A stretch of 64,000 nucleotides of DNA, taken from contig JAQGDQ010000089.1 in assembly GCA_030141605.1 (NCBI GenBank), positions 248,001-312,000 on the forward strand, in the 5' to 3' direction. The notes beneath the pieces are model-generated. The model was not told the origin of the DNA and did no database searches. It worked only from the letters and a program-made list of their open reading frames with translations. Every line of letters starts with the position of its first letter. The stretch's first letter is position 1. The DNA is from Tubiluchus corallicola. Its lineage: Eukaryota; Priapulida; Priapulimorpha; Priapulimorphida; Tubiluchidae. This document shows positions 1 through 14,300 of the stretch, piece by piece. Both the position numbers and the translations under genes were made by a program.

Positions 1-830
1 TTCTTAAGTGAAGTAGCTATTTGTGTTCAGGCCTTCTATAATAGCCTAATGGATTTTGGTAATTTTTCAAAATCGCTTCTGGGTTAAACTGATGGTCTGT
101 TTGTAATAATTTTTTTCTTGTATTATAGGACCCCTCAAAGGCTCAAACATACACAACAACCGTTTACAACTGGAAAACTGTATTTATACAGATGATGTAG
201 TTTATTTAGAAAATTGAAAGTATTACAACGAAAGTAGAAGCTGTAGTAGACAGTAATTTTCCCAGTTTGCCCTTAATTCGTAATCATTTTCATGTAGCCG
301 AAAAATGCCAATTTTTTCTATGGAATCAATGTGACTCCGCTTTTCAGTGTCGAGCGAGGATCTTGGATCAGGGAACGACTAGCCGGTCTATTGTCACATT
401 TGTCAGGACTTATTGTCCAGCGGATCTTTATCAGGGTATTTCCGCAAGTTCTGTTCCGGTCATCTTATATTAGAGATTTTCTACAGTTCTTTTGCGTTAA
501 GCAACCTTCCTTTAATCAACTCCTCGACTGCGTTTTATCACACAAAGCTTAAAAAGTTTCATCCGGTGGTAAATTGTAATGCTTTCAGTTTTCTAAATAA
601 ACTGCACCATATGTGTAAAATACAGTTTTCCAATTGTAAACGGTCGTTGCGTATGATTAAGTGAAGCCTACTATATAAATAGTCGAAGGAATCCATTATT
701 ACAAACATCTGTCCATCCGTTTAATGCAGAAGTAATTATGGAAAATTACCAAAACACATTAGGCAATAGAAAGCCTGAGCAATACAGCAGCCATTTCACC
801 AAAGGAAATCCTACTCTCTGAAAATTTCAA
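1..830. mobile_element. Foldback element with long imperfect inverted repeats (left end cut by window)
   Basis: Bases about 5-230 are repeated in inverted orientation at about 560-805. For example, the stretch at 26-60 (ttcaggccttctataatagc) pairs with 745-780, and the 155-225 block (accgtttacaactggaaaac) pairs with 570-640. The arms are about 200 bp long with several small indels. The centre (235-560) has no recognisable protein. This is the structure of a non-autonomous foldback or long-TIR DNA transposon. The true left end lies before base 1, so no target-site duplication can be read. Short open frames inside it are not genes. Confidence 0.7.
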
Positions 831-2130
831 AAATGAATGTATGTCCCCATTTAGTTGGTTTTATACTGCTGAATTTGTACAATTTCACTACACGGTTTAT
901 CCGAACCGATATAACTACTTTTATGCCTATTCAAAAAACTAACACTATTTGCAATGAAATTTATTCATTATTTTCAACATTATATTTTATTTTTAGACTT
1001 CGTTTAACCTACATACATGAGTAATGGGGGAGTATAGACAAGGGTTTGTCTGTGCAAGCTAGCCTTGTAGCGGTTATTAGTTTTAGCGTAGACAGGCTAC
1101 AGTGTTAATAGAATGAATTTTAACCAAATTAAATTTTGATTTCCTCGTGTCGTTGTGCTTGTACAGCGTCAGTTTACCATAATTGCATTTTCTCGAATTT
1201 TGATGACATATTTTCGGGTCACGTGACATGCATTCCGAACATTCCAATTCTTTGTAAATTGCGAAGTTTTGCAAAACGTTGACGCTTCGTTGTCCCACTT
1301 TCATTCAGTTCTTCATTGTTGGCGTTCTGGCAGCCTGCCAATTTCGTGATGTCCAGAGGACCAGAACTCGCTACTCTTCGTGGAATGATGAAATTGCATG
1401 AATAGTATACAGGAACTAGAATTCTATATTCCACCAAGGATGGGTGGCATTAAGGGACTGGTCTGACTGGAAAAAGAGAACATAATAAAAAGTTAATATT
1501 TGGTAAATTGTGCGGTTTCTCTTGGTAACGAGGTCCCAATACTGTATTGCCTTTTGTCGCAGTATTCCAATTTGAAGTAAGCAATTAGCGGCCTGTTGCT
1601 AAATTTTGATAGTGTACTCTTTGCGAGCATCATTTAGTCAACTTGAGTACTGTACCTAACCTAAATTGACCAAAATGGACCTAAGCTCAAACATTACTTC
1701 ACCTTTCAAAAATGATGTTGGTCATTATGCCCCCCCCCCTCCTCCAATGAAATGCTTACCGAAATATCCATGTCAGCCTTAGCACTTTAGTAAACAGAAT
1801 TGGTAGCGCCGAAATTGTTTGATAATAAGAATGAGAATAAGAAGTCACGAAAATGTAAAAGAAAACAAAAATAAGACAGAAGGGAAAACTTGATACACAT
1901 TTCGAGTATTCTTCTCATGTTGATGATCGTGAGATCACGAAAGGAAATTTGATAAAAATAAAATAACAAATTTATATATTTCATAATCTTATTATATGCC
2001 CTACCTTGTTTCAAGTGCAGCAGCCAGTGAAATAAATTCTGCTGTACGTGTCTTTTTTTAATTTAGCTATCAGTAGTGTTCACGAGTCTGGTGCTCATAG
2101 AAGCTGCAATGTCAACTTTCTACCGCTCAT
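831..2130. other. Non-coding stretch, nothing recognised
   Basis: AT-rich sequence without a recognisable exon, RNA or repeat family. It contains a ten-base poly-C run at 1730-1739. It may be intron of the SH3BP5 gene, whose first exon(s) must lie upstream of base 8199. Confidence 0.4.
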
Positions 2131-2610
2131 TACCGTATTTCCCGTGTATAAGAGACCCTTTTTTGCTCAGAATTTTCGCTTTAAAAATAGGGGGTCTCTT
2201 ATACATGGGAGTAAGTCTTTTCAATAAGATGCATAAATTGTGACACGTCATTGATACGTCGGCAGAGGTCAACGAGATGAGTCAGCCTAAGCAAGGCGTG
2301 TCGCGTTCGACTATGAAGCGGTTGTAAGCAATACAAGCATCGTGACACAGGCATTATCTCCTCGTTTTCTCTTTTCCTGTTACAGGTTTGCAGGTACGCA
2401 CTTTAATATATACCAGTACTCTTTTTCTACAACACATTAACTGGTTTTATTTTGTTTTCAGTACCGCACTGAGTTGAAAAAAGTTGTACTCTACCCTCTA
2501 AAAATGTCCGAAGTTATTCATTACCAGAAAACTTTTTTCCAGAATTTTTGCCTAAAAATTGAAGGGGTCTCTTATACACAAGGGTCTCTTATACATGGGA
2601 AAATACGGTA
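2131..2610. mobile_element. MITE with ~28-bp terminal inverted repeats
   Basis: The left end (taccgtatttcccgtgtata at 2131) and right end (tacatgggaaaatacggta, ending 2610) are inverted copies over about 28 bp. Both run into the phrase ataagagaccc or its complement. The phrase recurs inverted at 2190-2214 and again at 2565-2590, so each end also holds subterminal repeats. A TA dinucleotide at both edges fits a TA target-site duplication. No transposase frame is present, so it is non-autonomous. The superfamily is not assigned. Confidence 0.75.
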
Positions 2611-5600
2611 ATTTTCGCCATCCGCATTCTCGACCTTTCCAAGGATTTTTTACCTGTAGAATTTATTGCAGACAGTAGAGACTACGTTTCTTATTGCAGT
2701 TTGCGTTTCACCTGCGAAGTTAATGGCTTTCGTTTGTGTGTTTGGGCACGTAATAATGGGAGCTCAGGCATTATTAGCTTCTATAATTCTTTCCAGTGCA
2801 AACTACAGACACATGCATGGTATCTTGAATTTAAGATTAGCAGCCAAGCTTGGAAATCCGATAGTATAGCACAAGTTCTAGTAAAGTGTTAATGAAGCGT
2901 TAACTTGTATACCATGCTACTCATGACCCCATCTCTCCATCGACGACTTTTCAGGGTTGTATTTTTTACCACATTATATTTTGTTACTATTTTCATGTAT
3001 TGTTTCGCTTTCTCATATAAGTTTACATGTTGTCATGGTTGGAAATGGGAGTTATATAGTAAGGAACTTTGGCATGGAAAATGTATATTCTTTTTATAAA
3101 AGTCTATATTTCTGAGTTATATTATGCCACTTAGTGGTCAGCGGCCAGGACTTCCTTTATTTGTACCAAGTACCAACTTCTTGAGCAAATTTATTGTCGC
3201 GTTTTTTGTACTATGATATAGTCATTCTGTAGGCCATGGCATAACCGCATTTTAGAAAATTCTGCTGGTCTACTAGTCCCATTATAGGCGTCTTAGGTAC
3301 TTTGGCTGGTTGTGCCAATTGTTAGAAATTCGTTTAGTTCTAAATTTTTACGGACTGCAGGTAGAAACCGAACTGGACTGGAGGCAGTGTGGTCATTAAT
3401 TTGCAATGACTTTGGACAGTCTTTGTCCAAGTTTCTTTTGGAGGTTGACTGATCGTAAACGTGCGAAGGTTGGACGGATTTCTGACTATCGAAGGAACCT
3501 TCGCATGACGCGTGACTTCCATCAAAATTCGGCGCGGCGACAGGCTTGGCCGTGATTGCTTTAATTTTAACGAGTTTATTGACCATGTTCGAAAAGTGGG
3601 GCAGAAATATTTGATCAAGTTTTAAAACCAAAATTGCAAAATTTAACTTTTGTGGACCAGCTTGTCAACATGCTTTGAAGCTTGCACATTGGCACCGAAC
3701 AGCTAAGTCTAGAGTTTTAGATTTTTGGATAACGACAAATGGTGAACCCTATATATTGATATTAAATGTACAGAGTAGTCGGATGGTCATACATTTAGCT
3801 AGATATTTCACAGTTTGCTAAATCATATGTCATATTTCATGTATCTTTGCAATTTTTTGCGTTTAGTTATATGTCATTCTTTGTTTCTTTTCTACTGTTT
3901 TATAGTTCGTTTCCAATCTGATTACTCACCATATTCCTGCTTTCTTTGGGCAGTTTCTGCTACCCAAGAAAGACTCTGTGTAATCAAGTTTTGGGTTTTT
4001 AAGTGTTCACTGTTATGAACTTCGAGGTGTCCGGAGGTGTGACGGTTCTCGCATAACACGAATATCATACATTCCACATCGCCCATACAACACTGTATAT
4101 AGTAAAATGCAAGCCATAAAGCTGTGTTCGGCTATTTAAGTATCAAATTATAGTGGTTACCACCTGTGTGTAAAGATTTATAGGCGTTTCATATTCTTAG
4201 TTTCCTATATTTTAACATTTTGCGAGATAAATACTTTAAATTTGGAATTAAATGATTCATTGCATTCCAAAATTATTTGGTGTTTGAATTGAATGCAGTC
4301 GTCTTCTCTCGCGCTGAACTTGAAATGTTTTCTTATGTGCAAATTCAAAGAAAAACCTGTCTGATAATTTAGTAAACACTTTGTGGAGTATCGACGGTGC
4401 GTGAAACTAGTTATTTTACAATGAGTCTAACAGCACGATCTAAATGTAGACCTGCACGCATCCTGCTTTTATGATGAATCTATTCCCAGGATTGGCGAAA
4501 TTCCTCAGATTTTTGAAGCTTCTCTATTAATCGTATAATTTTATCTTGTTCATTGTCAGTTGTCCTAGTTCCATGTAAGTTGGGACAGGTATTCAGTACC
4601 AACACATTGTTCTATTCAGCTATAAATATCAACTGAGAAGTTATTCTTTTACAAAATTGCAGTTTTTTCAGCATTGATTCATTATATTTCTGCAGCAGGC
4701 AGCAGTTCGTTTGTTGTAAGAGAATGTAATACAGGGGTTATTTGCTATTTTAATGTATTGCAATATATATTACAACACGTTGCATTATATGTCATATGTT
4801 TAATATATTACAATATATATATATTTGATGTATGATATAATGTATACGCTTATATAATGTTGTTTTATACAGTGTCTTTAATAACTTACATTATGTTATT
4901 ATTGAGTGTTTCGTGTAGATTTTTTGTCCGCTTTTGGACAAAATCCATTATCAATTTTTGTCGTTTCTAAATTAACTAAACGCATCAGTTTTAACTTGAA
5001 CTGACCACTTACATAACGCCGTCAACCACGTGTGAATAAATACCTGAATAAAGTTCATTTTTTCAGCTTTAATTTTTCTGTTTACAAAATTATAAAATCG
5101 ACGTATTTATTTATATTTTTGATATAATTTATTTTAAAAATATGCAAGGTATTACAATATTATGAGTATTTGTATAATATTAAGTAATATTGGAAATCTA
5201 TTAAACTCAAACTCACTATAGCCTTGTATCCATTTAAAAATTTTTGTTGCCCTTTTTTCAGTCGTAATGCAATACTGTAATTAAATGTTACTGTGGTTGC
5301 TAATTAGCTAGGATTAATCTAAATAATTGTAGGTTTTATAGTGTTCATGTTAAGCGGGTCATCATCGTAAATAGTTTGTGTTGCAGTTATTCCACGGTTC
5401 ACTGCACTCGGGGCACGCCACATTTACGTCAAATTGCTAGAATTTACGCTAAAATTTCCAGTTCTGGGAACTGTTTTTAGGCGTGCTGTGCGTTTTTTCA
5501 CGCTCGCAGTTACATCCTGTTATGTCAACTATCCCATATCGCGCGCCCTCAAGCGATGAAAGTTCACACTAGGTTCAGTTATGAGCATTATCTCGCAGAA

Positions 5601-8198
5601 AATTTATTATTATTTCAAATGCTTAAAAATTTATATATTTATTTTACTTGAGATAAAATATAATTCATGTTAACTAATTAAGTAAAGGAACTTGTGCATG
5701 CAAGAAACTTGGGATACGTTTAGTTGTTTTTACTTCTAGGTATGATTGCTGTGCTTAGACTGCATAACAATAAATCCATCGCAAATAGTATAGTTTGATT
5801 TAAGCGCAGTTTGAACTGACTTGACCATTTAACTTTCGAACAAATCTCTCACTTTTCGTGCGCCGCCTAGAATGATTACGTTTCGCAAGGATTAATGAAT
5901 TTCCCATCCCAAAGACTTTTGGCAGCGGTTGGACCAATTTAAAGAGTCAATTTTAAAGTGGATTGATTCTGGCTTCCTCAAAGGTTCAAGGGCAAGGGTT
6001 TAGGACACGTGTAAAAATGCATTGCACGTGAGACTTTAACTCCCTCTTTCCCCGTGTATTGTTTAATGCAAGAAACCCATCTGTGCCGTGGAATGAGCTG
6101 GTAGCAAGTGCCTGGGTGGACTGATACGTTATGTATGCTATTTTTTAATTTGCTGGTCTGAAAATTCATATATAATATAATCTATAATCTAAGTAAGTAA
6201 GTATTGTTATTTATCAGGGTTAGGGTAAAAATAGCACATAAAACAGTGATATAATACAAACTAACAAAACCATTATGATGTCGGGTAAATTTCAAGAATC
6301 GTGTTAAAATGGTTGGCGAAAGGGTGGCGAGCAACTAAAAGTATGTAGTGTATATGATGAAATATGCACTATTTGAACATGTACATATATGAACATGTAC
6401 ATTCGAACATGAATTGCAGCCTAATCTTTGTTTGTTTACTTGACTGCTTATTTGTCGGCTTATGTGCTGAATTACATGTAAATAGGCCATGTTGTTGACA
6501 TAGCCGATTATTTAAGGGAATAACTGCTTTCATGTCATGTTATAATCCAAACATTTCAGTTCTAATGTTCACTGATAACTTTCGTTAAATTTCCTTAAAA
6601 TTTTGTACAGTCGTCGTATACCAAAAAAACAGCGTATATTTTACTGTGAACAAAAACAAAATTGTCTACCTTTCATACTTATGATAGTTATTGTTTTAAA
6701 TAACGGCAAACTAAAAATTACTGTTATTTTTATCGCAATTCCAGTGTTTTTGGTAGCTAGACAAATTACGCTATCAGTAGATTTAAATGTTCATCTTGTC
6801 ATTTTAGTAGGTTTTTCCGTAAATTCAGCTTTTCATATAGATCTAGCGAGAGCTTTGCGTGGAATCTCCTGCGTTACAAATTTTGCTGTTTTTATAAATT
6901 TTTGAGTGTTATGTTAGGATTGTTTTACAGCTTCTCATGCAACTTCGTATAATTTTGTTTCTCTAATGACAATACAGTTACAGCTCAAAACACTAATGTT
7001 GGACAGCCTTGTTGGTATTTCGAATTTGTCTGCTATATTGAACCTTGCACTTTACAGTATTGCGTTATAAATATTTACTGTAGGTGTTTATCGCAGTTAC
7101 GTAGCGCAGGTAGAATTCACTGACGTATTCTGGTAGAATTAAATACTTCGTATATTTCAAATTCCTAGTCTGTGAGTAAGGAAGTTCCGTGATTTTCACT
7201 TTGGTGCAAAATTGCAAATATTAGAATGTGATTATATTGCTTAATGTCATTGCAAACAACGTTCATGCAAATGGCAGAGAGAGGGCGGCGGGGGGGGGGG
7301 TAGAGCGGCAAATGGCAGAGAGAGGGCGGGGAGGCGGGGGATGTAGAGCGAGGGAGATTTTTGGCCTGCTTTGACACGTCTTTCAATTTCCTGTTACTTA
7401 TTACACGTGGAGTTTATAGCTGATACTAATTGTTCCTGCCGCTGTATGACACTTAAATGCAATTATTAAGCAGACAAAAAAACGTGGTAAATTTTGATAT
7501 TTACGTTCAGCACTTTCAGTTTTAATTTTCATTCTGTTGTGTTTCCTAAATCCAAAGATATGTTCTTTCATAAATCCACTAATCAATTTAATTTTCGCTG
7601 AATTCTTTTTTCTGTTTTTCAAGATCTTCTGAAGGCGATTAAAGCTTCCTTCAAGGATATTCGTATAAAATTCGTAATGTTGAATTTCTAACTGTTATTT
7701 TTCTGCATGCCCTTAATGTGCCGAATTATTGAAACAATTTCCCTTGAACTGTTATTACTGTGACTTAACTAAGCTGTGTGACTAAAAAAGTGATTAAACC
7801 AATTTATTCAGTTTTTATCAATTAAACAGCTGAGTGCTCACATTGCGCTTAATTAGTGATTGAAGTTGAGCATCGTGGAACCGGGTTAGTCGCTGAGTAG
7901 ATGACGTCTGGAAAACTGTCTCTGTGTAGTTTTCTCGTGCCGTCTCCCACATTTTACCACATTAGGGGAAGGTGCCTGTGTGCCCATAATGTGCATAGGT
8001 AAAACTACTAGTTAATAAGATATGTTTCAATCCTACCGCAAGCGTAGATCTATATTTTGCCACTGAATTTTGGATCTTGACTTGTAGAGTGCTGAACTGC
8101 ATAAAAATAAGTTTTGTTTGGTGTAAGATTTAAACAGCCCTGATTCATTTTCTTGAATTTCGTTTATTTTATAATAAATGATTTTTCTGTTTGCACAG
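2611..8198. other. Long non-coding stretch, probable SH3BP5 intron or upstream flank
   Basis: Over 5.5 kb without a supported gene. I looked for an exon encoding the N-terminal segment of SH3BP5 (the part before the helix that begins at 8199, ending in phase 0) and did not find one. Open frames of 60-112 codons on either strand (for example 3293-3631 minus, 6603-6905 plus) have no family features or splice context. AT-rich low-complexity sequence occupies about 4740-4870 and 5090-5200. Confidence 0.4.
7267..7350. repeat. GC-rich two-copy tandem repeat
   Basis: Two adjacent copies of a roughly 41-bp unit beginning gcaaatggcagagagagggc (7267 and 7308). Each ends in a G-run and tagagcg. The G-run of about twelve in copy one makes this the most G-rich spot in an otherwise AT-rich region. 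Confidence 0.8.
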
Positions 8199-8327
8199 GT
8201 AGCTAATGCAGCTTTCAGGAATACATTAAGTGAATCTAGTCAACAACTGAAAATTCTAGCGAAAAAAGTTGGAAAAAGCATCGAAAAAGCAAGGCCTTAT
8301 TACGAGGCACGAGATTCTGCACTTAAG
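8199..8327 (+). CDS. SH3BP5: SH3BP5 exon A (first visible)
   Basis: 43 codons, phase 0 at both ends, acceptor ttgcacag and donor gtaatg. It encodes the helix running into IEKARPYYEAR, the most conserved block of the family. It starts inside the domain, so at least one coding exon lies upstream. Confidence 0.93.
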
Positions 8328-11300
8328 GTAATGTCCCTTGATAATTCGTTTTTCAGTCAGTAACACTGTTACCTCCATATAAATTATTACTTGTCAAATT
8401 AGAAAGGCAATTTTGACATCTTTTGCATTTGTTTTTGTGGTACGTGCATCTTTTATTTCCTATACATTAAAACCCTATAATGAAGTTAAGGATCGCACAT
8501 TGCATCTGTTTATAAACTAAATTTCCTTTATCGACATACATATTTATGACCTGGTATTGTGTTGTGATCATAAGTTCTCATTTTGTATTTAGAACTGTAG
8601 AGCATTTTACCATAAAATGTGTTTTTCTGATATGCAAAATGGACTGTACGAGGTAATTATTTGTCTTGTTTCTTCACAGGCTCACCGGGAGGCGCAGGAA
8701 GCAGCGATAAAATACCAAAGAGCTAATGGCATCCACCGAGCGGCGAAAGAGACGATCTTTGTGGCTGAACAGCGTCTGCTCAATATGGCCGACAAACGAG
8801 AGTTTGACACGGCTTGGCAGCAGATGATCAACCATGCCACACAAAAGGTAAATGTGGGTTATCAGTCGCAAACCCCTTTAGACTATGTGAGGTGTCCATT
8901 GAAAAGGAGTGACTCTCAAAATTGTCATTCTCGCATGTCGCACATTCATGTTCAGCGTCGCATGTATAGAGAATTTGGCTTTCTCAATAGCAAAACAAAG
9001 CTCTAGTTTAAGCAGTGATCACGTGCAAAAAATTTGTAAATCTCACCATGAAAAACTCATGTAGGAAGTGTGTTACGTAAGAGTTATGCAAATTGAATTT
9101 CAATGCAAAGCTGTTATTTACACGTGTATACAGTGTCGGCACAGTGTATCACTCACTGACTTTCATGATGAATCATAAAGGTTTCCCTACAAGTTTAAAT
9201 AGGGTTTTACTGTTTCTTTGTGGGGATGAGTAACTCTGTAATAACTGCACTGTTACTGTGAAGTTTGCACATGCCTGTTTTGTACTAGTAGCTTTAACAT
9301 TATCCTCTTTCAGTGGAAATGTTTAAAACCTAACAACAATATATCTTTTGTTGGTTATTGGGTTTCAAGCCTTTCTGGTGGTGCAATTAATTGCGTCTTT
9401 TCTTAGAATTGGTCTATTTTCTGCAATAACATTTAGTCAAAATCGACCACTTGTACTCAAATTCACTCATTTATTAATTCACTTGGTCATTTAGTCACTA
9501 GTTGTTTTAGTCAAGAAGGTTAGTTTGACTAAAGGCAAGAAATCTTTCACATTTCTTCATATTTGTCCAGTCACTGTTTGGTAATTCACTCTATGAGTTG
9601 ATTGGTTGGTCTATCAGTAAAGCAAATTTAAAATATTATTCAATACAAGCAATTGTATGATGATTCTGTACTCTCTGATATTTGCTGTGCAAAAAGACAC
9701 GCATTGTTAGCTTCAGCAAGATCCTGCTTTTTATCGAGTTAATGCTTGTTTCTGTTTACTAATGACTTTGCTTGTTTACATTCGTCAGCAAACAAGCAAA
9801 CATTTGAGTGTGGTAATTGCAATTAAGATGAAATTTCAGGTCTGCAGTTAAGTTGTTAGACCGCGATTACCACGTGACTTTGGCATAACTTTAGAATTTT
9901 GCCGTCACTTCTGATCGGTTATCAATCAACAAAAGTGAACCCGATGACATCATTATAAATCTATAAGAACAAGACTGACATCTTTATTATTATGATAGCA
10001 AAGTGAAAGTTGTGGGGTTTGTGGGTTATATAAACACTGTTAACCATCACCTGTGTGTAGAGACAAATAAAACTGGCTCTGATTGTTTATCTGCCAGTGA
10101 GAAAATGAAAGCTGTTCCCTTACAAGTTCCTGATAATAGCGTCTGCAATTTTCTTATATGTAAAATCATCAGAACTTTGTTTGACCATCTAGTCAACCAA
10201 AAAGTAAACTTTCTTGGGTGTAAACTAAAGTGCAAGTTTAGTTTTCTAAGCGACACTAATCTAATATTACTCACTGTATAACATTACGTAATTTGTATTT
10301 AAAACTGATTAGTGCTTGTAAAGTATTCAAGTTGTAGGTTATTTTTTAGGCCACTTCTTAGTGTACAAATTCTTAATATTATGAAAAGTGTGATTATTTT
10401 TGTACCAACTCCATGTGTCTTTTTATTGCTATTGAACATTGATTAAATTTGGTGTGTGCTTCGGCTAATTCACAGTTAAAAAAGTTATTTTTGAACTAAT
10501 GGAATACTGTACACCCGTTATTACCTGTCCTAGCTGTATTGCTATCTGTATTTTACCACTACTTTTATTTTTAGTTAAACGAGGCAGAAATCGCCAAAAT
10601 AGTGAACGAGCGTGAGCACATGACAAAGTCGGCCATCTTTGTAGAAGCAGAGCATAGGTTGCAGAAGTTGGAGAAGGACCTCCGAGCCGCCATCAATAAA
10701 TCACGGTGACTAAATACAGAGCCATCTGGTTGTCAGCAATGTTTTTAAATATACACTTTTTACCTCAGCTTTGTACAATTGGCTCAACAGTGAAGTGTTG
10801 TAATTTTCTAGGTTTGCATCAAACAATTTTTTAATTTCACACCGAGGAATGAACCTGTTCTAGTAATGTTTTTTAAGCCAAAGCAGATAGCTAAGTTGCT
10901 GTGTAGTTTATAGATCCCATAAGTGTAGCATGTGTGTGAATGTGAAACACTGGTTTGTGTCAGTTGTAATTTAAATTTGCTTCGTTTGCAGTTGTCAAAT
11001 TTTACGTTTATATTTAGTTACTACTTCAAATACCAGCAACATAGAAGCAGCAATATTTTTAACAAAAGTACACGTGAGAGATAACATAATAAACTTAAAC
11101 AAAAGTTAGCCTAATGATAATAATTATAATGCACATCATAAATGATTATCAGCTCAGATTAAAAGATCACCTTGTAAGCTCTGAGCTGAACAGGTGATAT
11201 GGAGTAATGGGAGTGCAAAAGGTGTGTAGGTAAAACAGAAGTAATCCTAAAAGGTAATGTAAATTTGAAAATGCTGTAAGAAGGATAATGGAATTAGTGA

Positions 11301-14300
11301 AGAACAAAAAAATTATATTTACATTAGAGTTTTAATAATATCAATGACACTTAGAAACTGTTAACATCGGAATAAGTTCTTACGGTAGAAAAGAACTGAC
11401 GTGTGATAAATTCTTTTCTTGGGTGCAAGGTATTCTGTTTGCACAGAAATGAGAAAACTTCGCCTCTTTGGGGGAGATTATACTGCTTGTGTCATGTGAA
11501 TTTCATTGTCTCATAACTCGTGGATAAATTATTCATGTGCCAATTATTCAGCAAACAAACTAGCAAGTAATAACACAAGTTAAGATGGATACATATTTGC
11601 ATCCTGTAATGGCATTACGCACTGAATTGATTGCCCACTTTGTTGCTGACCAGACAAACACGTTTGTAGCAAAACTATTCACATTTTTATTAATTATTTT
11701 GATTATGACTGTGTTTGCCAGAAGCTCATGTATACAGGTAACTCAGCTGGCAGAGCATGAGAGTACTCCCAGGTTTTGGCTTCAAATCCTGACTAGTCCA
11801 TAATTTTTCAGCATCTCCTTTCTCCAACTCATTACCCGCAATGGGTAATTGTTAAAATAAACTGCATGGTTTATAAACATTCTTGCAAACAGAGTCATAT
11901 CTAATTAATTAATTATATAATTAGTTGCTAGCTAATTTGAGAAAAAACTATTCACATTTTTCTGTGTTATTTTTATTTTTACCCCAAAAAAGACTCGATG
12001 TGTGAATATTTCAGTATTTCTTTCAAATAAAACCTAGTAAGAAAAGTGGGCTCTTTTTGTGCACATGAGCATTTAGGAAAAGTTTCAATATTTTTCAGTT
12101 TGCAGGTTTAGAAGCATGTGTAATATCAGTTCTTGATCATGACCGGTATTTTGTTTTTCAGTCCGTACTTTGAAAAGAAAGAATTGTTTGATAATTTACT
12201 CTGGAGACAAAAACGTGCTCTGCAGGAAAAATGTAGCAAAGTGCAAGCAGCTAAACGAAGATACGCAGATGCTCTAAACAATCTAGAACAGGTAATCTTT
12301 TCTTCTTGAATTTGATGTTTATGGATTTTTGGGTCTTCTGAACGTTATTAATCTTGTTATATATATATATATATATATATATATGTTATATATCTTGTTG
12401 TTTTTAGAATCATGTTCTGAGGCTAAAAAATCTATTTTCACTTTCTCCTAATAGCTCCGAAAGAGCTCCAAAGTGGAGTAAATGTTTTGGCTCCCGTTTC
12501 TCTGCTTTGAATACCACTGCTAAGATATAATAAGCACTTGTCCAGCACCCCATCTTGAGCAGCTCTGATGGTTTTACTGCCTTCTCTTGTATCATTGAAC
12601 ATATTCTTGCAATTTAATTAAATATAACGGTGTAACACAAAACACACAAACGTATGACTAATTCTCCGAGCAAGATTTAAATTTCTAGTTATTGTGAATG
12701 TTTCTTGCATGTATTCAAAAGTTTGCACAAAATTGCTGAGAAATTGACTTAATGGGAAGTTTTCTTTCCTCAGATTTCAGAAGAAATTCACGAACAGCGA
12801 TTAGCTAGGAAACTACGTGAGCCGGGTGTTGGAGCTGATGAGGTGGAAGAGGTGGAGCTACCGTCACCATCTCATGATGAGATTCTGGCCATGAAGGAGC
12901 GTGCGAAGTCATTCCGTGAAGATCCAAAGGCTTTGTCTAACTGTGATCTCGGTATGAGATTTTTCATAGAGTATTAAATTATGCTTATTGATGAATTAAA
13001 AAGCTTTTGCTTGTTTAAAACCATTTCTAAACATTACAAATTACAGTAGGCGCCGCTTAATAGACTCAGTTTGGGACCGAAGTGTTTTGACCCAATTAAC
13101 TGACTGAACCTATTAGCCGATGGGTGTAGTATTACTGGTATAGAAGTATGAATCACCAGCTTAGTATGCACTGCAAAGGTTTTTAATGAATTTTAGAAAT
13201 GAAGTAATACCTAAATTCCTTTGTGCAGTTAAAAATCAAAAAAGTATTTTAAAATATTAATTTATATTAGTGATTAGCAATAAATTAAAAAGTATACTTT
13301 TCTAAATCGCACAAGTCTCTTGATTTGCAAAATTTACAAAAATTCCTTCAAAGTCGGCTGCTTCATTTTATCGCGAAGAAGTTGGCTCACAAAGTTCTCA
13401 TAATGATAAAAACTTTGAAAATCTGTTGCTGTGTGATGCACAAATTCTCATAAAATACTTGGCATGCTTAAACTGTTGGTGGTGCCCGTGTTTCCCCGCA
13501 AGTAGCTTCGTCTAAGTTCCCGCTTGCTATTGTGATGTACATACTGTACTGTACCTGTGTCCGTGGCATAACAGCAACATCTAACTAATCAAACTTTTTG
13601 GCAAAGACAGCCAGAGCTTTAAAAGCAAACAGCTAAGCAAGTGATTAAATGTTTAGCTTCCAGGAATTCTTGGGTAACGAGATTAATTGCAGTGGATGGG
13701 CGGGCCAAAGCAAACCATTAGGCTAGTCACACGAAAGTGTCTTATTGAAGCATGTGAAGCAAAAATATTGAATCATTTACCGACAGTTTTTATGTACATT
13801 TGAATAGAAGCGGCCTGTACAAGATGTTTTGAGTCAATTAAGCAATTGAATCTATTAACAGTGAGCCTGTTAAGCGGTGCCTACTGTATTTTTCAAGTTT
13901 TGTAACTTTGGTTTTTGATAAAATTCAGGCTAATTGAGTATATAAATGTATTCAACAATGTATGACCATTGAAAAACTTTTTAAAAGTTTTATTGGCTTA
14001 TAATGGTAATTATAGTCAAACTGTCCTGATCTGCGATTGTATTGAACTTGTACTCGTGTTCACTGTTCACATGTTGTTTTATAATTATGTAATTGAACGC
14101 AGCATATTGGCAATTACATTGTACGTTTGTTATACTCCTCATGACCTTTCTAGCATCATATAATTAAACTATTGTACTATTTCTATAGATAACCTATCAT
14201 TGTCTTTATCGAGTTTGCCAACTACGGATTCAAATGAACAGTTCGAATATTTAGAAGATGGCAGTACCGAAGCCATGGTTGCAGAAGGAGGTTGTGCGCT

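Noticed and set aside
3293-3631. 112-codon minus-strand open frame
   Set aside because: No recognised motif. A frame of similar length overlaps it in another phase, suggesting chance.
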